Assembly: GCA_003695725.1 (NCBI GenBank)
Contig: RFHX01000008.1
Coordinates: forward strand, 1 to 10,432
Source of the DNA: J061 sp003695725 [NCBI: Candidatus Schekmanbacteria bacterium]
GTDB taxonomy: Bacteria > Schekmanbacteria > GWA2-38-11
Length of the DNA stretch: 10,432 nt
Reading direction: 5' to 3'
A program made the translations under genes and the position numbers. The notes beneath the pieces were generated by a model, which did no database searches, was not told the DNA's origin, and saw nothing but the letters and a program-made list of their open reading frames with translations. Position 1 is the stretch's first letter. Each line of letters begins with the position of its first letter. Below, piece by piece: positions 1 through 6,775 of this stretch.

Positions 1-98
1 AAGAAAAAATGCTTTTTTGGATTTTCTTTGTTTCTCAAGATAAACATAACTGTTTTGGTTATATGATAAAAAAGCGCAAGTCAAGATTTCAAATGATT

Positions 99-119
99 GT
101 CTTTGTAGAAGACCTTTTT
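99..119 (+). terminator. Weak terminator-like hairpin with T-run
   Basis: GTCTTT (99-104) can pair with GAAGAC (108-113) around a 3-base loop, giving five Watson-Crick pairs and one G-T pair, followed by C and five Ts (115-119). The stem is short and has only two G-C pairs, so termination would be inefficient. It could end a gene lying left of the window. It may equally be chance in A+T-rich DNA. Confidence 0.22.
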
Positions 120-173
120 ATTGCACTGCTTGACTATAACCATCTATTGTAGATGCGTTACAAAGTTGAATAC

Positions 174-188
174 TCATATCAAATATGA
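174..188. promoter_or_regulatory. Possible operator palindrome
   Basis: TCATAT (174-179) and ATATGA (183-188) are perfect inverted repeats around CAA, giving a 15-base dyad about 95 bases before the AOR start codon and about 30 bases before the TATAAT hexamer. The direct repeat ATCAAATA overlaps it. The position would suit a transcription factor site controlling the operon, but short A/T palindromes are common by chance and no regulator gene is in view. Confidence 0.22.
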
Positions 189-219
189 TTATCAAATAAA
201 TGGTAAAGGAAAGATGACA

Positions 220-225
220 TATAAT
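220..225 (+). promoter_or_regulatory. Candidate -10 promoter element
   Basis: TATAAT matches the bacterial sigma-70 -10 consensus exactly and lies 57 bases before the AOR start codon, which would give a leader of roughly 50 bases. No convincing -35 hexamer is found 16-18 bases upstream (the sequence there is TAAATG or similar), so this would depend on an activator or could be chance in A+T-rich DNA. Confidence 0.3.
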
Positions 226-282
226 TTATATTTGCAATAGTTGTAAAAAATTTGTTTCAATGGGAAAAAATGAAAAATTCCA

Positions 283-2235
283 ATGGCTGGAAAAGGAATT
301 GAAAAAAGAGGCGGATTTGTCGGGAAAATTTTGAGGGTTAATCTTACGACTTCTGAAATATGTGAAGATGAGCTTTCAGACGATTTGAAAAGCCAATACA
401 TTGGTGGTGCAGGAATAAATGCAAAGCTGCTCTTTGATAATCTAAGAGAAAAGATGGAAATAAATCCGCTTTCTCCTGATAATCCCCTTATCTTTGGGGC
501 AGGTCCACTTGTGGGCACAAAGTTTCCTTGTGCAACGAGATATACTGTTACTTCGAAAAGTCCTCTTACGGGCCTTTTTGGTGATTCCAATGCAGGAGGC
601 CACTTTGGCGTAAAGATGAAACAGGCCGGCTTCGACCACATCATAATAGAAGGAAAAGCGGAGTTTCCATCTCTTCTTTTGATTGAAAAGGGCAAAAAAC
701 CCCAAATCATAGAAGTTCACGACATTTGGGGAATGGATACATATGAAACAGATGAATATATTGAGAAGAGATTTGGCAGTGATTTCGAGTCGGCAAGGAT
801 AGGTCCTGCCGGAGAAAATCTAGTTAGATATGCGAGTATCTTTTCTGGACGGAAAAGAGTCAGTGCCAATGGGCGTGCAGGAATGGGTTGTGTTATGGGC
901 AGTAAGAAACTTAAAGCAGTGTTGGTTAAGGGAGACGGAATTATCCCTTCTGCCGATGAAGTAAAATTTGATTCACTTGTTAGAGAATATTCAAAACTTT
1001 GGAGTGAAAGTCCTGCAGTTGCCGCAAATTCTGAATATGGGACATTGATACTAATTGCACAACTTGGCACTGAAGTAGCTAAAAAAAATGACCAAGGAAG
1101 GATTTCGGAAGAAGAGCTTTCAAAGTATGATATAACCGAGTTTGCTGAAAAATATAAAGCGGGCAAATCAAGCTGTTTTTTCTGTCCTGTCGGATGCTCT
1201 CAAAAATGGAAAGTCAATGAGGGGAAATACAGAGGCGAAGAAGGTGATAAGATAGAATTTGGGCATTATGTAAATCTTGGACCGCTTCTCGATATTTATG
1301 ATTTTCCAACTCTTTTCCATTTAGCCAATTTGACAAATCGAATGGGATTGGATGTAACGCAGTTTGGATGGAATCTTGCTATGGCAATGGAGTGCTATCA
1401 ACGAGGAATTATAGGACAAGAGGATACGGGCGGTTTTCACTTGAATTGGGGTGATGCTGATTTGGTCGAAGATATGATTATGAAAGTTTCAAAAAGGGAG
1501 GGATTTGGAAACCTCCTTGCTGAGAGCATTCCTGAAATAATAAGGCAGCTTGGCTCAAGAACTTCTCCTTATGGTTTCCATACTAAGGGAATGACATTTC
1601 CATACAACCGCAAACAAGTCCTTCCAATGGGATTGGCTTCCTCGGTAGCAACAAGGGGGGCAGACCATATGAAGGGACATCCATATTCAGCGCTGGTGGG
1701 GGCAAAGGATATGCTTGCCCGCATATTTGGTAAAGATTCTCCAGAAGAGATTGCGAATCCTCTTAGTCCTGTTGCAAAGGGAAGAGTAGTTTGGTGGCAT
1801 GAGAATTTCAAAATGGCGATAGATTCTTTAGGGTTATGCTTTATCCCCGTTGCGGCAACAAACATCTTTGGCAATCCCCTCATTCTATTCAATGAACTTT
1901 ATGAAATCTATGAAGCGGCGACAGGAGTCAAGGACATAAATCTTTTTCATTCGGCTGAAAGGGCTTACCAATTGGAAAAGGGCTTCAACTGCCTGTTAGG
2001 AATAAAAAGAGATGATGATATGAGAAAGGGGACGACACGAGGGGAAGAAGACCCAATAGAACATCCCGGAATGCTTGACGAATACTATTTTTATAGAGGA
2101 TATTCCAAAGAGGGACTGCCTTGCAGGAAAAGGTTGGAAGAGATTGGGTTTGGTGAATTGATGGAGCTCCTTGAAGAAAACGGCAAGCTTGTAGAAGATG
2201 ATGTTTTCTCAATAAAGGATTTTGTCTCAAAATAA
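283..2235 (+). CDS. AOR-family tungsten (molybdopterin) oxidoreductase, BamB-like size
   Basis: This is a 650-residue member of the aldehyde:ferredoxin oxidoreductase family, enzymes that carry a W- or Mo-bis-pyranopterin and one [4Fe-4S] cluster. The N-terminal AOR domain runs from about residue 12 to 215 and ends in GRAGMGCVMGSKKLKAV from residue 197. The cluster ligands are C298, C301 and C305 (CFFCPVGC) plus C519 in DSLGLC. RGADH lies at 458-462. There is no signal peptide or membrane segment, so it is cytoplasmic. ATG 283 is the first start after an in-frame TGA at 271; its ribosome site is poor. Classical AORs are near 600 residues. The extra length and the Hdr neighbours recall BamB, the catalytic subunit of class II benzoyl-CoA reductase, but aldehyde or other acyl-CoA substrates remain possible. 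The family is secure, the substrate is not. Confidence 0.93.
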   Translation: MAGKGIEKRGGFVGKILRVNLTTSEICEDELSDDLKSQYIGGAGINAKLLFDNLREKMEINPLSPDNPLIFGAGPLVGTKFPCATRYTVTSKSPLTGLFGDSNAGGHFGVKMKQAGFDHIIIEGKAEFPSLLLIEKGKKPQIIEVHDIWGMDTYETDEYIEKRFGSDFESARIGPAGENLVRYASIFSGRKRVSANGRAGMGCVMGSKKLKAVLVKGDGIIPSADEVKFDSLVREYSKLWSESPAVAANSEYGTLILIAQLGTEVAKKNDQGRISEEELSKYDITEFAEKYKAGKSSCFFCPVGCSQKWKVNEGKYRGEEGDKIEFGHYVNLGPLLDIYDFPTLFHLANLTNRMGLDVTQFGWNLAMAMECYQRGIIGQEDTGGFHLNWGDADLVEDMIMKVSKREGFGNLLAESIPEIIRQLGSRTSPYGFHTKGMTFPYNRKQVLPMGLASSVATRGADHMKGHPYSALVGAKDMLARIFGKDSPEEIANPLSPVAKGRVVWWHENFKMAIDSLGLCFIPVAATNIFGNPLILFNELYEIYEAATGVKDINLFHSAERAYQLEKGFNCLLGIKRDDDMRKGTTRGEEDPIEHPGMLDEYYFYRGYSKEGLPCRKRLEEIGFGELMELLEENGKLVEDDVFSIKDFVSK

Positions 2236-2267
2236 GCTCTATGAGAGAATTTTTTTGCTTTATTCTT

Positions 2268-2303
2268 AAGCATTTTATAAAAGATTAATGCTTGCTTTTT
2301 TTT
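2268..2303 (+). terminator. Possible intrinsic terminator or attenuator after the AOR gene
   Basis: AAGCATT (2268-2274) is perfectly complementary to AATGCTT (2287-2293) across a 12-base loop, and eight Ts follow at 2296-2303. The stem has only two G-C pairs and the loop is long, so termination is likely to be partial. Placed between the catalytic gene and the Hdr genes, it could lower the amount of downstream message rather than end the operon. It is only 32 bases past the AOR stop codon. Confidence 0.35.
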
Positions 2304-2350
2304 CTTTATTTTATAAAAAAAACAAAAACTTAAAAAAGTCTTTGAAAAAT

Positions 2351-2354
2351 GGAG
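2351..2354 (+). promoter_or_regulatory. Ribosome binding site of the HdrC-like gene
   Basis: GGAG sits 7 bases before ATG 2362, a near-ideal Shine-Dalgarno arrangement that fixes the start of the HdrC-like gene. Confidence 0.75.
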
Positions 2355-2361
2355 ATAAGAA

Positions 2362-2931
2362 ATGGAAATAAAATTTGATGAGTTGGACCCTCAATTTAAA
2401 TATGAGGTTGCCAAAAGGCCCGGCGGTGAAAAAATAAAAAATTGTTATTCCTGTGGAACCTGTTCAGCAAGCTGTCCGGTAAGGAAAATCGATGAGCGTT
2501 TCAATCCACGCCAAATTATCAGAATGGCTCTTCTGGGATTAAAGGAAGCAGTTTACAAAAGTGACTTCGTTTGGCTATGCACTGCCTGTTACAGTTGTCA
2601 GGAAAAATGTCCTCAAGGTGTGAAAATTACAGATTTGATGACTGTTTTCAAAAATCTTGCAACTGAAGAAGGTTATGTTCATCATTCATATGTGCAAATT
2701 GGTGAATTTATCAAAGGCAGTGGAAGAGTTTATGAGCTTGAAGAGTTTGACAACAAGAAAAGAGAAAAGGCAGGACTTCCAAAGCTTCCTCTAAAAATTG
2801 GAGAAGTAGAAAAGATTTTTGAGATTACGGGATTTAGTAAAATTTTGGAAGAGAGTAAAAAAGAAGAAATCAAAGAGACAGCCAGCGATTCTGCGGATGT
2901 CTCTGAAAATCAGACAGGAGAAGGACAGTGA
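2362..2931 (+). CDS. hdrC: HdrC-like two-[4Fe-4S] electron-transfer subunit
   Basis: This is a 189-residue soluble iron-sulfur protein of the heterodisulfide reductase subunit C type. Two cluster motifs are intact: C28-C31-C34-C38 (CYSCGTCSASCP) and C73-C76-C79-C83 (CTACYSCQEKCP). The spacing and the length, close to HdrC of methanogens, support the call. In HdrABC complexes HdrC carries electrons between the HdrA flavoprotein and the HdrB active site, which suits its position just before the HdrB gene. It also resembles BamC, the partner of BamB, but I see two clusters here rather than the three I recall for BamC. The last 30 residues are a charged, Glu/Lys-rich tail with no visible domain. 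There is no membrane segment, so it is not the HdrDE or QmoC type. Its stop codon overlaps the next start by 4 bases. Confidence 0.92.
   Translation: MEIKFDELDPQFKYEVAKRPGGEKIKNCYSCGTCSASCPVRKIDERFNPRQIIRMALLGLKEAVYKSDFVWLCTACYSCQEKCPQGVKITDLMTVFKNLATEEGYVHHSYVQIGEFIKGSGRVYELEEFDNKKREKAGLPKLPLKIGEVEKIFEITGFSKILEESKKEEIKETASDSADVSENQTGEGQ
2916..2920 (+). promoter_or_regulatory. Ribosome binding site supporting a GTG start
   Basis: AGGAG lies 7 bases before GTG 2928, inside the end of the HdrC-like gene. It supports the GTG start that overlaps the HdrC stop as GTGA. Confidence 0.75.
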
Positions 2932-3812
2932 AATTAGGACTTTTTTTGGGATGTACGATACCTGCAAGAGTGAGGCAGTATGAAATATCTACACGAAGAA
3001 TAGCAAAGGAGCTTGGCATAGAATTTGTAGATGTTGAAGACTTTTCTTGTTGTGGATTCCCTTTGAAGGCGGCGAATTATGAAACAGCAATGCTTCTTGC
3101 TGCGCGAAATTTAAGTTTGGCTGAAGAAAAGGGGATAACTGAATTATGCACTATGTGCAGTGCTTGCACTGAAAACCTGACTGAGTTTGCAAATGAAATG
3201 AATGAGGATGAGGAATTGAGGGGAAGAGTGAACAAAAAACTTGAAGCAATAGGGAAGAAATACAATGGCACGGTGAAGGTTAGACATATATGCAGAATTT
3301 TAATCGATGAAATAGGTGTCGAGAAGCTTCAAGAAAAAGTCGTAAGACCTCTTGACAAGCTGAATGTTACCGCACATTTTGGATGCCACTATGTAAGACC
3401 ATCAGCTATATATAACCGTTTTGATGACCCTGAGATGCCTTCATCGTTAAAAGAGTTGATTAAGGCAACAGGAGCAAATTATGTTGAGCATAGTAATGAA
3501 ATGCAATGCTGCGGAGGAGGCATACTTGCAGTAGCAGAAAAAGTTTCTCTTGCCCTTTCAAAGGAGAAGTTAGACCGAATGAAAAAGGCAGGTGCAGACA
3601 TTGTTTGTTTGATATGCCCATTCTGCGGTGTTATGTATGACGCCAATCAGCGTTCCATAGAGGAAGAGTTTCAGACGGAATATAAGATGCCTGTTCTCTT
3701 CTATCCCCAACTGTTAGGCCTTGCAATGGGTTTGCCTTCAAAGGAATTAGGCCTAAATCTAAATGTTGTTAAGACAAAAGAACTTGTCAAATCCTTAGAG
3801 GCAGCAAGTTAG
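2928..3812 (+). CDS. hdrB: HdrB-like subunit with two CCG cysteine domains
   Basis: This is a 294-residue protein with two complete CCG (Cys-Cys-Gly) domains, the hallmark of heterodisulfide reductase subunit B. Domain 1 has C9, C41-C42, C77 and C80; domain 2 has C153, C194-C195, C230 and C233. In methanogen HdrB each set binds a non-cubane [4Fe-4S] cluster that cleaves the CoM-S-S-CoB disulfide, so both clusters are probably built here. Length and spacing match HdrB closely. It has no membrane segment. The GTG start at 2928 has a good ribosome site and overlaps the HdrC stop by 4 bases, so the two are translationally coupled and likely form an HdrBC pair. The natural substrate in this organism is unknown: it could be a bacterial disulfide, or the clusters could simply relay electrons to the AOR-family protein. 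An extra cysteine, C74, makes CTMC with C77. Confidence 0.93.
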   Translation: MKLGLFLGCTIPARVRQYEISTRRIAKELGIEFVDVEDFSCCGFPLKAANYETAMLLAARNLSLAEEKGITELCTMCSACTENLTEFANEMNEDEELRGRVNKKLEAIGKKYNGTVKVRHICRILIDEIGVEKLQEKVVRPLDKLNVTAHFGCHYVRPSAIYNRFDDPEMPSSLKELIKATGANYVEHSNEMQCCGGGILAVAEKVSLALSKEKLDRMKKAGADIVCLICPFCGVMYDANQRSIEEEFQTEYKMPVLFYPQLLGLAMGLPSKELGLNLNVVKTKELVKSLEAAS

Positions 3813-3813
3813 T

Positions 3814-3819
3814 AGGGAG
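3814..3819 (+). promoter_or_regulatory. Ribosome binding site for a TTG start
   Basis: AGGGAG lies 12 bases before TTG 3832, rather far from the codon. The frame is closed by TGA at 3820-3822, so the only start choices are TTG 3832 or ATT 3826. TTG gives the usual short lead into the FAD-binding strand. Confidence 0.55.
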
Positions 3820-3831
3820 TGAAAAATTACA

Positions 3832-5091
3832 TTGAATTTTGATGTTGTTATTATAGGCGGTGGTGTAGCAGGTATTTCAGCAGCTTTGCAGATATCTCAG
3901 GAGGGCTATTCATATGCCTTGATAGAAAAGAGTTTCTTTCTTGGTGGGAAAAGCTTGCAGTTGTGCTGTAAAGCCTCTGACCGCTGCAACAAATGTGGTG
4001 CCTGTACGGCTGACCATAAGATTAGAGAAATCTTCAAGGAATCTTACAATTCATTTTTCATGGGTTCTTTTGTAAACAGAGCTGAAGAAAGAGATGGGAA
4101 CTTTATATTAAATGTAAAAAGGATGCCCAGCGGCATTTTATCAGAAAATTGTACAAAATGCGGAAAATGTGTTGAAGTATGCCCTGTAGAGGGAAAAGCA
4201 GTTAATTTTCCTCCTTTTAGTTCCTTCCCTCAAATTCCTTTTATAGATAAGGAAAAATGCCTTCGTTCATTCGGCAACGAGTGTAGTAAATGTGCCGATG
4301 CCTGTAAATATGCTGCAATCGATTATTCCCAAAAGGAAGAAGAAACTGAGATAAATGCTAAAACAGTAGTAATTGCCGTTGGTCTTGAACATTTTGACCC
4401 TTCCCAGAAATCATCATATCACTACGGAATTTTCAAGAACATTATTAGTGGTCAAGAGCTCGAAGAAAAAATCAGAAAGGAAGGAGTAATCGTTCGTCCT
4501 TCAGACGGAGAGCATCCTTCATCGATTGCTTTTATACAATGTGCAGGAAGCAGAGACCCAAAAAATGCAAATCCTTACTGTTCACAGATTTGCTGTTTAT
4601 TTGCTATGAGAAGCTCTTTGCACATTAAAGAGGACTTGCCCGATACCAGAATCAAAATATTCTATATGGATTTGCAGGCGGACTGTAAAGAGGAAATGGA
4701 AATTGTTGAGCGGTGTAAAAAATCAATAGAGTTTGAAAGGTCAATGCCCGGCGTTATCGTTGAGAAAGAAGATGGAAGAATTGGGCTGACCTATGAATCT
4801 CTTGAAAAGGGGAAAAATATTGAAGAAGATTTTGACCTTGTCGTGCTTTCGACAGGTATAGCGCCTTCTTCGTCAAATAGAGAAATTGCAGAATTGTTTG
4901 GATTAGAGATAGATGAAGCAGGTTTTATTAAGAAACTTTCACCAATTGACAAAACAAGGACAAAGAATGAAAAAATTTTTATTGCTGGCGGCTGTGAAGG
5001 ACCAAAGAATGCAGTTTCAAGCATTATGCAGGGAATTGCCGCAGGGAGAAATGCAGTAACAGCGATAAAAAGGGAGAATAAGGTTGCCTGA
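3832..5091 (+). CDS. HdrA/QmoA-like FAD and iron-sulfur protein, 419 aa
   Basis: This is a short HdrA-type flavoprotein. An FAD-binding Rossmann motif (GGGVAG, residues 9-14) starts almost at the N-terminus, so the usual HdrA N-terminal domain is absent. A cysteine cluster follows at C45, C46, C52, C55 and C58. An inserted ferredoxin domain has one regular set, C107-C110-C113-C117, and one irregular set, C143-x7-C151-x2-C154-x3-C158. The conserved HdrA signature QCAGSRD with C237, C250, C254 and C255 lies in the second half, and a final FAD-contact segment (IFIAGGCEGPKNAVSSIMQG) is near 382-401. The C-terminal ferredoxin domain of full HdrA is missing. Size and layout resemble QmoA and, as I recall it, BamE. 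It probably passes electrons between HdrC/HdrB and the 563-aa partner. It starts at TTG, 19 bases after the HdrB gene, and overlaps the next gene by 8 bases. Confidence 0.88.
   Translation: MNFDVVIIGGGVAGISAALQISQEGYSYALIEKSFFLGGKSLQLCCKASDRCNKCGACTADHKIREIFKESYNSFFMGSFVNRAEERDGNFILNVKRMPSGILSENCTKCGKCVEVCPVEGKAVNFPPFSSFPQIPFIDKEKCLRSFGNECSKCADACKYAAIDYSQKEEETEINAKTVVIAVGLEHFDPSQKSSYHYGIFKNIISGQELEEKIRKEGVIVRPSDGEHPSSIAFIQCAGSRDPKNANPYCSQICCLFAMRSSLHIKEDLPDTRIKIFYMDLQADCKEEMEIVERCKKSIEFERSMPGVIVEKEDGRIGLTYESLEKGKNIEEDFDLVVLSTGIAPSSSNREIAELFGLEIDEAGFIKKLSPIDKTRTKNEKIFIAGGCEGPKNAVSSIMQGIAAGRNAVTAIKRENKVA
5071..5076 (+). promoter_or_regulatory. Ribosome binding site for a TTG start
   Basis: AGGGAG ends 7 bases before TTG 5084, inside the end of the preceding gene. 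It supports the TTG start despite the 8-base overlap. Confidence 0.65.
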
Positions 5092-6775
5092 AAACAAAGA
5101 TACAGGAATCGTATTTATAAGAAGCTCAATAAATGAAGCGAGCTTTTTACCCTTCGAGGATAAAGTATTAAAGGCATTATCTGATTACTGCGACAAAAAA
5201 TCATATTTATGTCTGTCAATAGGACGAAATGATTTTTCCGAAGAAAAGCAGAAAACCATTGCTGACTGGTTTTCGAAAAACGCTCTTTCATCTGCTCTTT
5301 TCATAGATTTTTCGGGTGAATACACAAAAGAAAGAATAATCAAGAGCATTCTATCCGAGGTAGTAATACCTGAAAGAATAATGCTTTTAAATTTTTCAGA
5401 AAGAATTAGGAATACTAATGATGACAATGAAGCGCAGGCAGTTATAGATGAAGCTAAAAGAAATATCGATACTTTTCATAAGAGGTATTCGTTAGGGAAA
5501 AAACTTGATTATTCCCCATTTAATCCAAAGAAAAGAGTTGTCGTGGTTGGCGGTGGAATTGCCGGGATTGAATGTGCCATAAAATTGGCTGAAGAAGGAT
5601 TCGGTGCAGCTATTGTGGAAAGAGAAGAATCTCTTGGAGGAGTTTTAAGAAAGGTACCTGCCTTCTATAATAGCGATATATTGCCATCTGATTTTCTCGA
5701 AGAAAAAATAAAAACCTTAGAATCATTACCTAATATCGATGTATTGTTGAATGGGCAAATCGAATCGATTAAAGGCGAAGCAGGAGATATGAAGGTAAGC
5801 TTTGAAAATGGTGAAGAAAGAAAAGAGATCGACTGTGGGGCTGTAGTTATAGCGGGCGGAGTATGGACAGGAATTTCTGCAGATATTAAAAGGACTATTC
5901 CTGATGATGAAAGAATAATTAGTTTGTCTGATTTTTGTGAGAAAAGAGATGAAATTATCGAAAAAATAAAATCTTCTGCAGACGGGAAAGCTATTCTTTT
6001 TGCCGGAAATTATTCAAAAACCTATTCGCCTGTTTTATTTTCATCTCTCCTTTTCAATGCTCTGAAACTGTATGAAGAAACGAATCTGCCTGTGGCTGTA
6101 GCAATTGCAAATGCAGAAGTTGCGAGAGAGGGTGCTGAAGAGCTTTATACTGAAGTAAGAGAAAAGGGGATTACTCTTTTCAAGACTTTGGAGAAAATGC
6201 CTGAAATTTTCATAAAGGACGGCGACCTTTATTCTGCAATTGATGACATATACCTAAAAGGTGAAGGTATGAGTGATGTGAGAGTATTGGTCGATTGTGC
6301 CTTAATAGTGATAGAGGATTCAGTTGAGAGAAACTTTACACTTGAGGCTGTTGCAGAAAAGATACGGATGAAAACAGGTCCAAGGGCAAGTATTCAGCCG
6401 GAAAACTTAAATCTTCTTGCTGTTGATACAAATAAGAATGGGATATTTGTCTGCGGCTCATGCAGACAGGTTTCTGACATATCAGAAATAGAAAGGGATG
6501 CCGAGAATGTAGTTGCTTCTATTAAAAGAACTTTAGATGAAAACTTGAAATATCCTTCAGAAAAAATAATAGTTGATAAAGGTAAATGCACTTTGTGCCT
6601 TACTTGTGTGAGAGTTTGTCCTCACGGGGCAATTGAGTGGAGCAGGGCGGCGGAAATTTCGCAGATCAATTGTCTGGGTTGCGGCACCTGCACAAGCGAA
6701 TGTCCCAACCGTGCAATAACTCTTTCCTCTTTCAGTGATGAAGAGGTTTATTGTGAACTTGAGGGGCTAATATGA
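5084..6775 (+). CDS. HdrA/QmoB-like FAD protein with C-terminal 2x[4Fe-4S] domain, 563 aa
   Basis: This is a second HdrA-type flavoprotein whose domains complement the 419-aa one. Residues 1-140 look like an HdrA N-terminal domain that has lost its cysteines: where HdrA has CHCG this protein has RSSI, and the other conserved cysteines are also replaced. An FAD-binding motif, GGGIAG, is at 156-161. The HdrA insertion ferredoxin and the CVGSRD cysteine signature are absent. The C-terminal ferredoxin domain has two perfect sets: C502-C505-C508-C512 and C530-C533-C536-C540. With the MvhD-like gene that follows (4-base overlap, ATGA), it has the content of QmoB, which joins an HdrA part to an MvhD part in one chain. 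The likely role is to move electrons between flavin and MvhD or external ferredoxin. The TTG start overlaps the previous gene by 8 bases. Confidence 0.87.
   Translation: MPENKDTGIVFIRSSINEASFLPFEDKVLKALSDYCDKKSYLCLSIGRNDFSEEKQKTIADWFSKNALSSALFIDFSGEYTKERIIKSILSEVVIPERIMLLNFSERIRNTNDDNEAQAVIDEAKRNIDTFHKRYSLGKKLDYSPFNPKKRVVVVGGGIAGIECAIKLAEEGFGAAIVEREESLGGVLRKVPAFYNSDILPSDFLEEKIKTLESLPNIDVLLNGQIESIKGEAGDMKVSFENGEERKEIDCGAVVIAGGVWTGISADIKRTIPDDERIISLSDFCEKRDEIIEKIKSSADGKAILFAGNYSKTYSPVLFSSLLFNALKLYEETNLPVAVAIANAEVAREGAEELYTEVREKGITLFKTLEKMPEIFIKDGDLYSAIDDIYLKGEGMSDVRVLVDCALIVIEDSVERNFTLEAVAEKIRMKTGPRASIQPENLNLLAVDTNKNGIFVCGSCRQVSDISEIERDAENVVASIKRTLDENLKYPSEKIIVDKGKCTLCLTCVRVCPHGAIEWSRAAEISQINCLGCGTCTSECPNRAITLSSFSDEEVYCELEGLI

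Larger units (their letters stand above)
1..282. other. Non-coding leader region upstream of the operon
   Basis: This stretch is A+T-rich and has no open reading frame with recognisable protein features on either strand; the reverse-strand frame entering it is a shadow of the AOR gene. It holds a weak hairpin followed by Ts at 99-119, a 15-base palindrome at 174-188, a direct repeat ATCAAATA at 178-185 and 191-198, and a TATAAT hexamer at 220-225. The natural reading is an intergenic region carrying the end of an upstream transcript and the promoter of the redox operon, but no upstream gene is visible to confirm this. Confidence 0.6.
2236..2361 (+). other. Intergenic gap inside the operon
   Basis: This very A+T-rich gap is the only sizeable break between genes in the window. 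It contains the hairpin plus T-run at 2268-2303 and the ribosome site of the next gene at 2351-2354. TATAAA at 2312-2317 could be part of an internal promoter, but no -35 element with normal spacing accompanies it. Confidence 0.5.

Noticed and set aside
1-20. A-run/T-run hairpin (AAAAAA-TGC-TTTTTT) at the left edge as a terminator
   Set aside because: The stem would contain only A-T pairs with a three-base loop, so it is not a credible terminator on its own; any stronger stem would lie outside the window.
283-2235. Firm naming of the first gene as bamB and the system as benzoyl-CoA reductase
   Set aside because: Length and neighbours are suggestive, but I cannot align the active site, and no BamGHI or aromatic-pathway gene is in the window. 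AOR-Hdr clusters with other roles exist.
192-2273. Reverse-strand open frames opposite the AOR gene
   Set aside because: They lie antisense to a gene with clear AOR motifs, have no recognisable domains or ribosome sites, and are explained as shadows.
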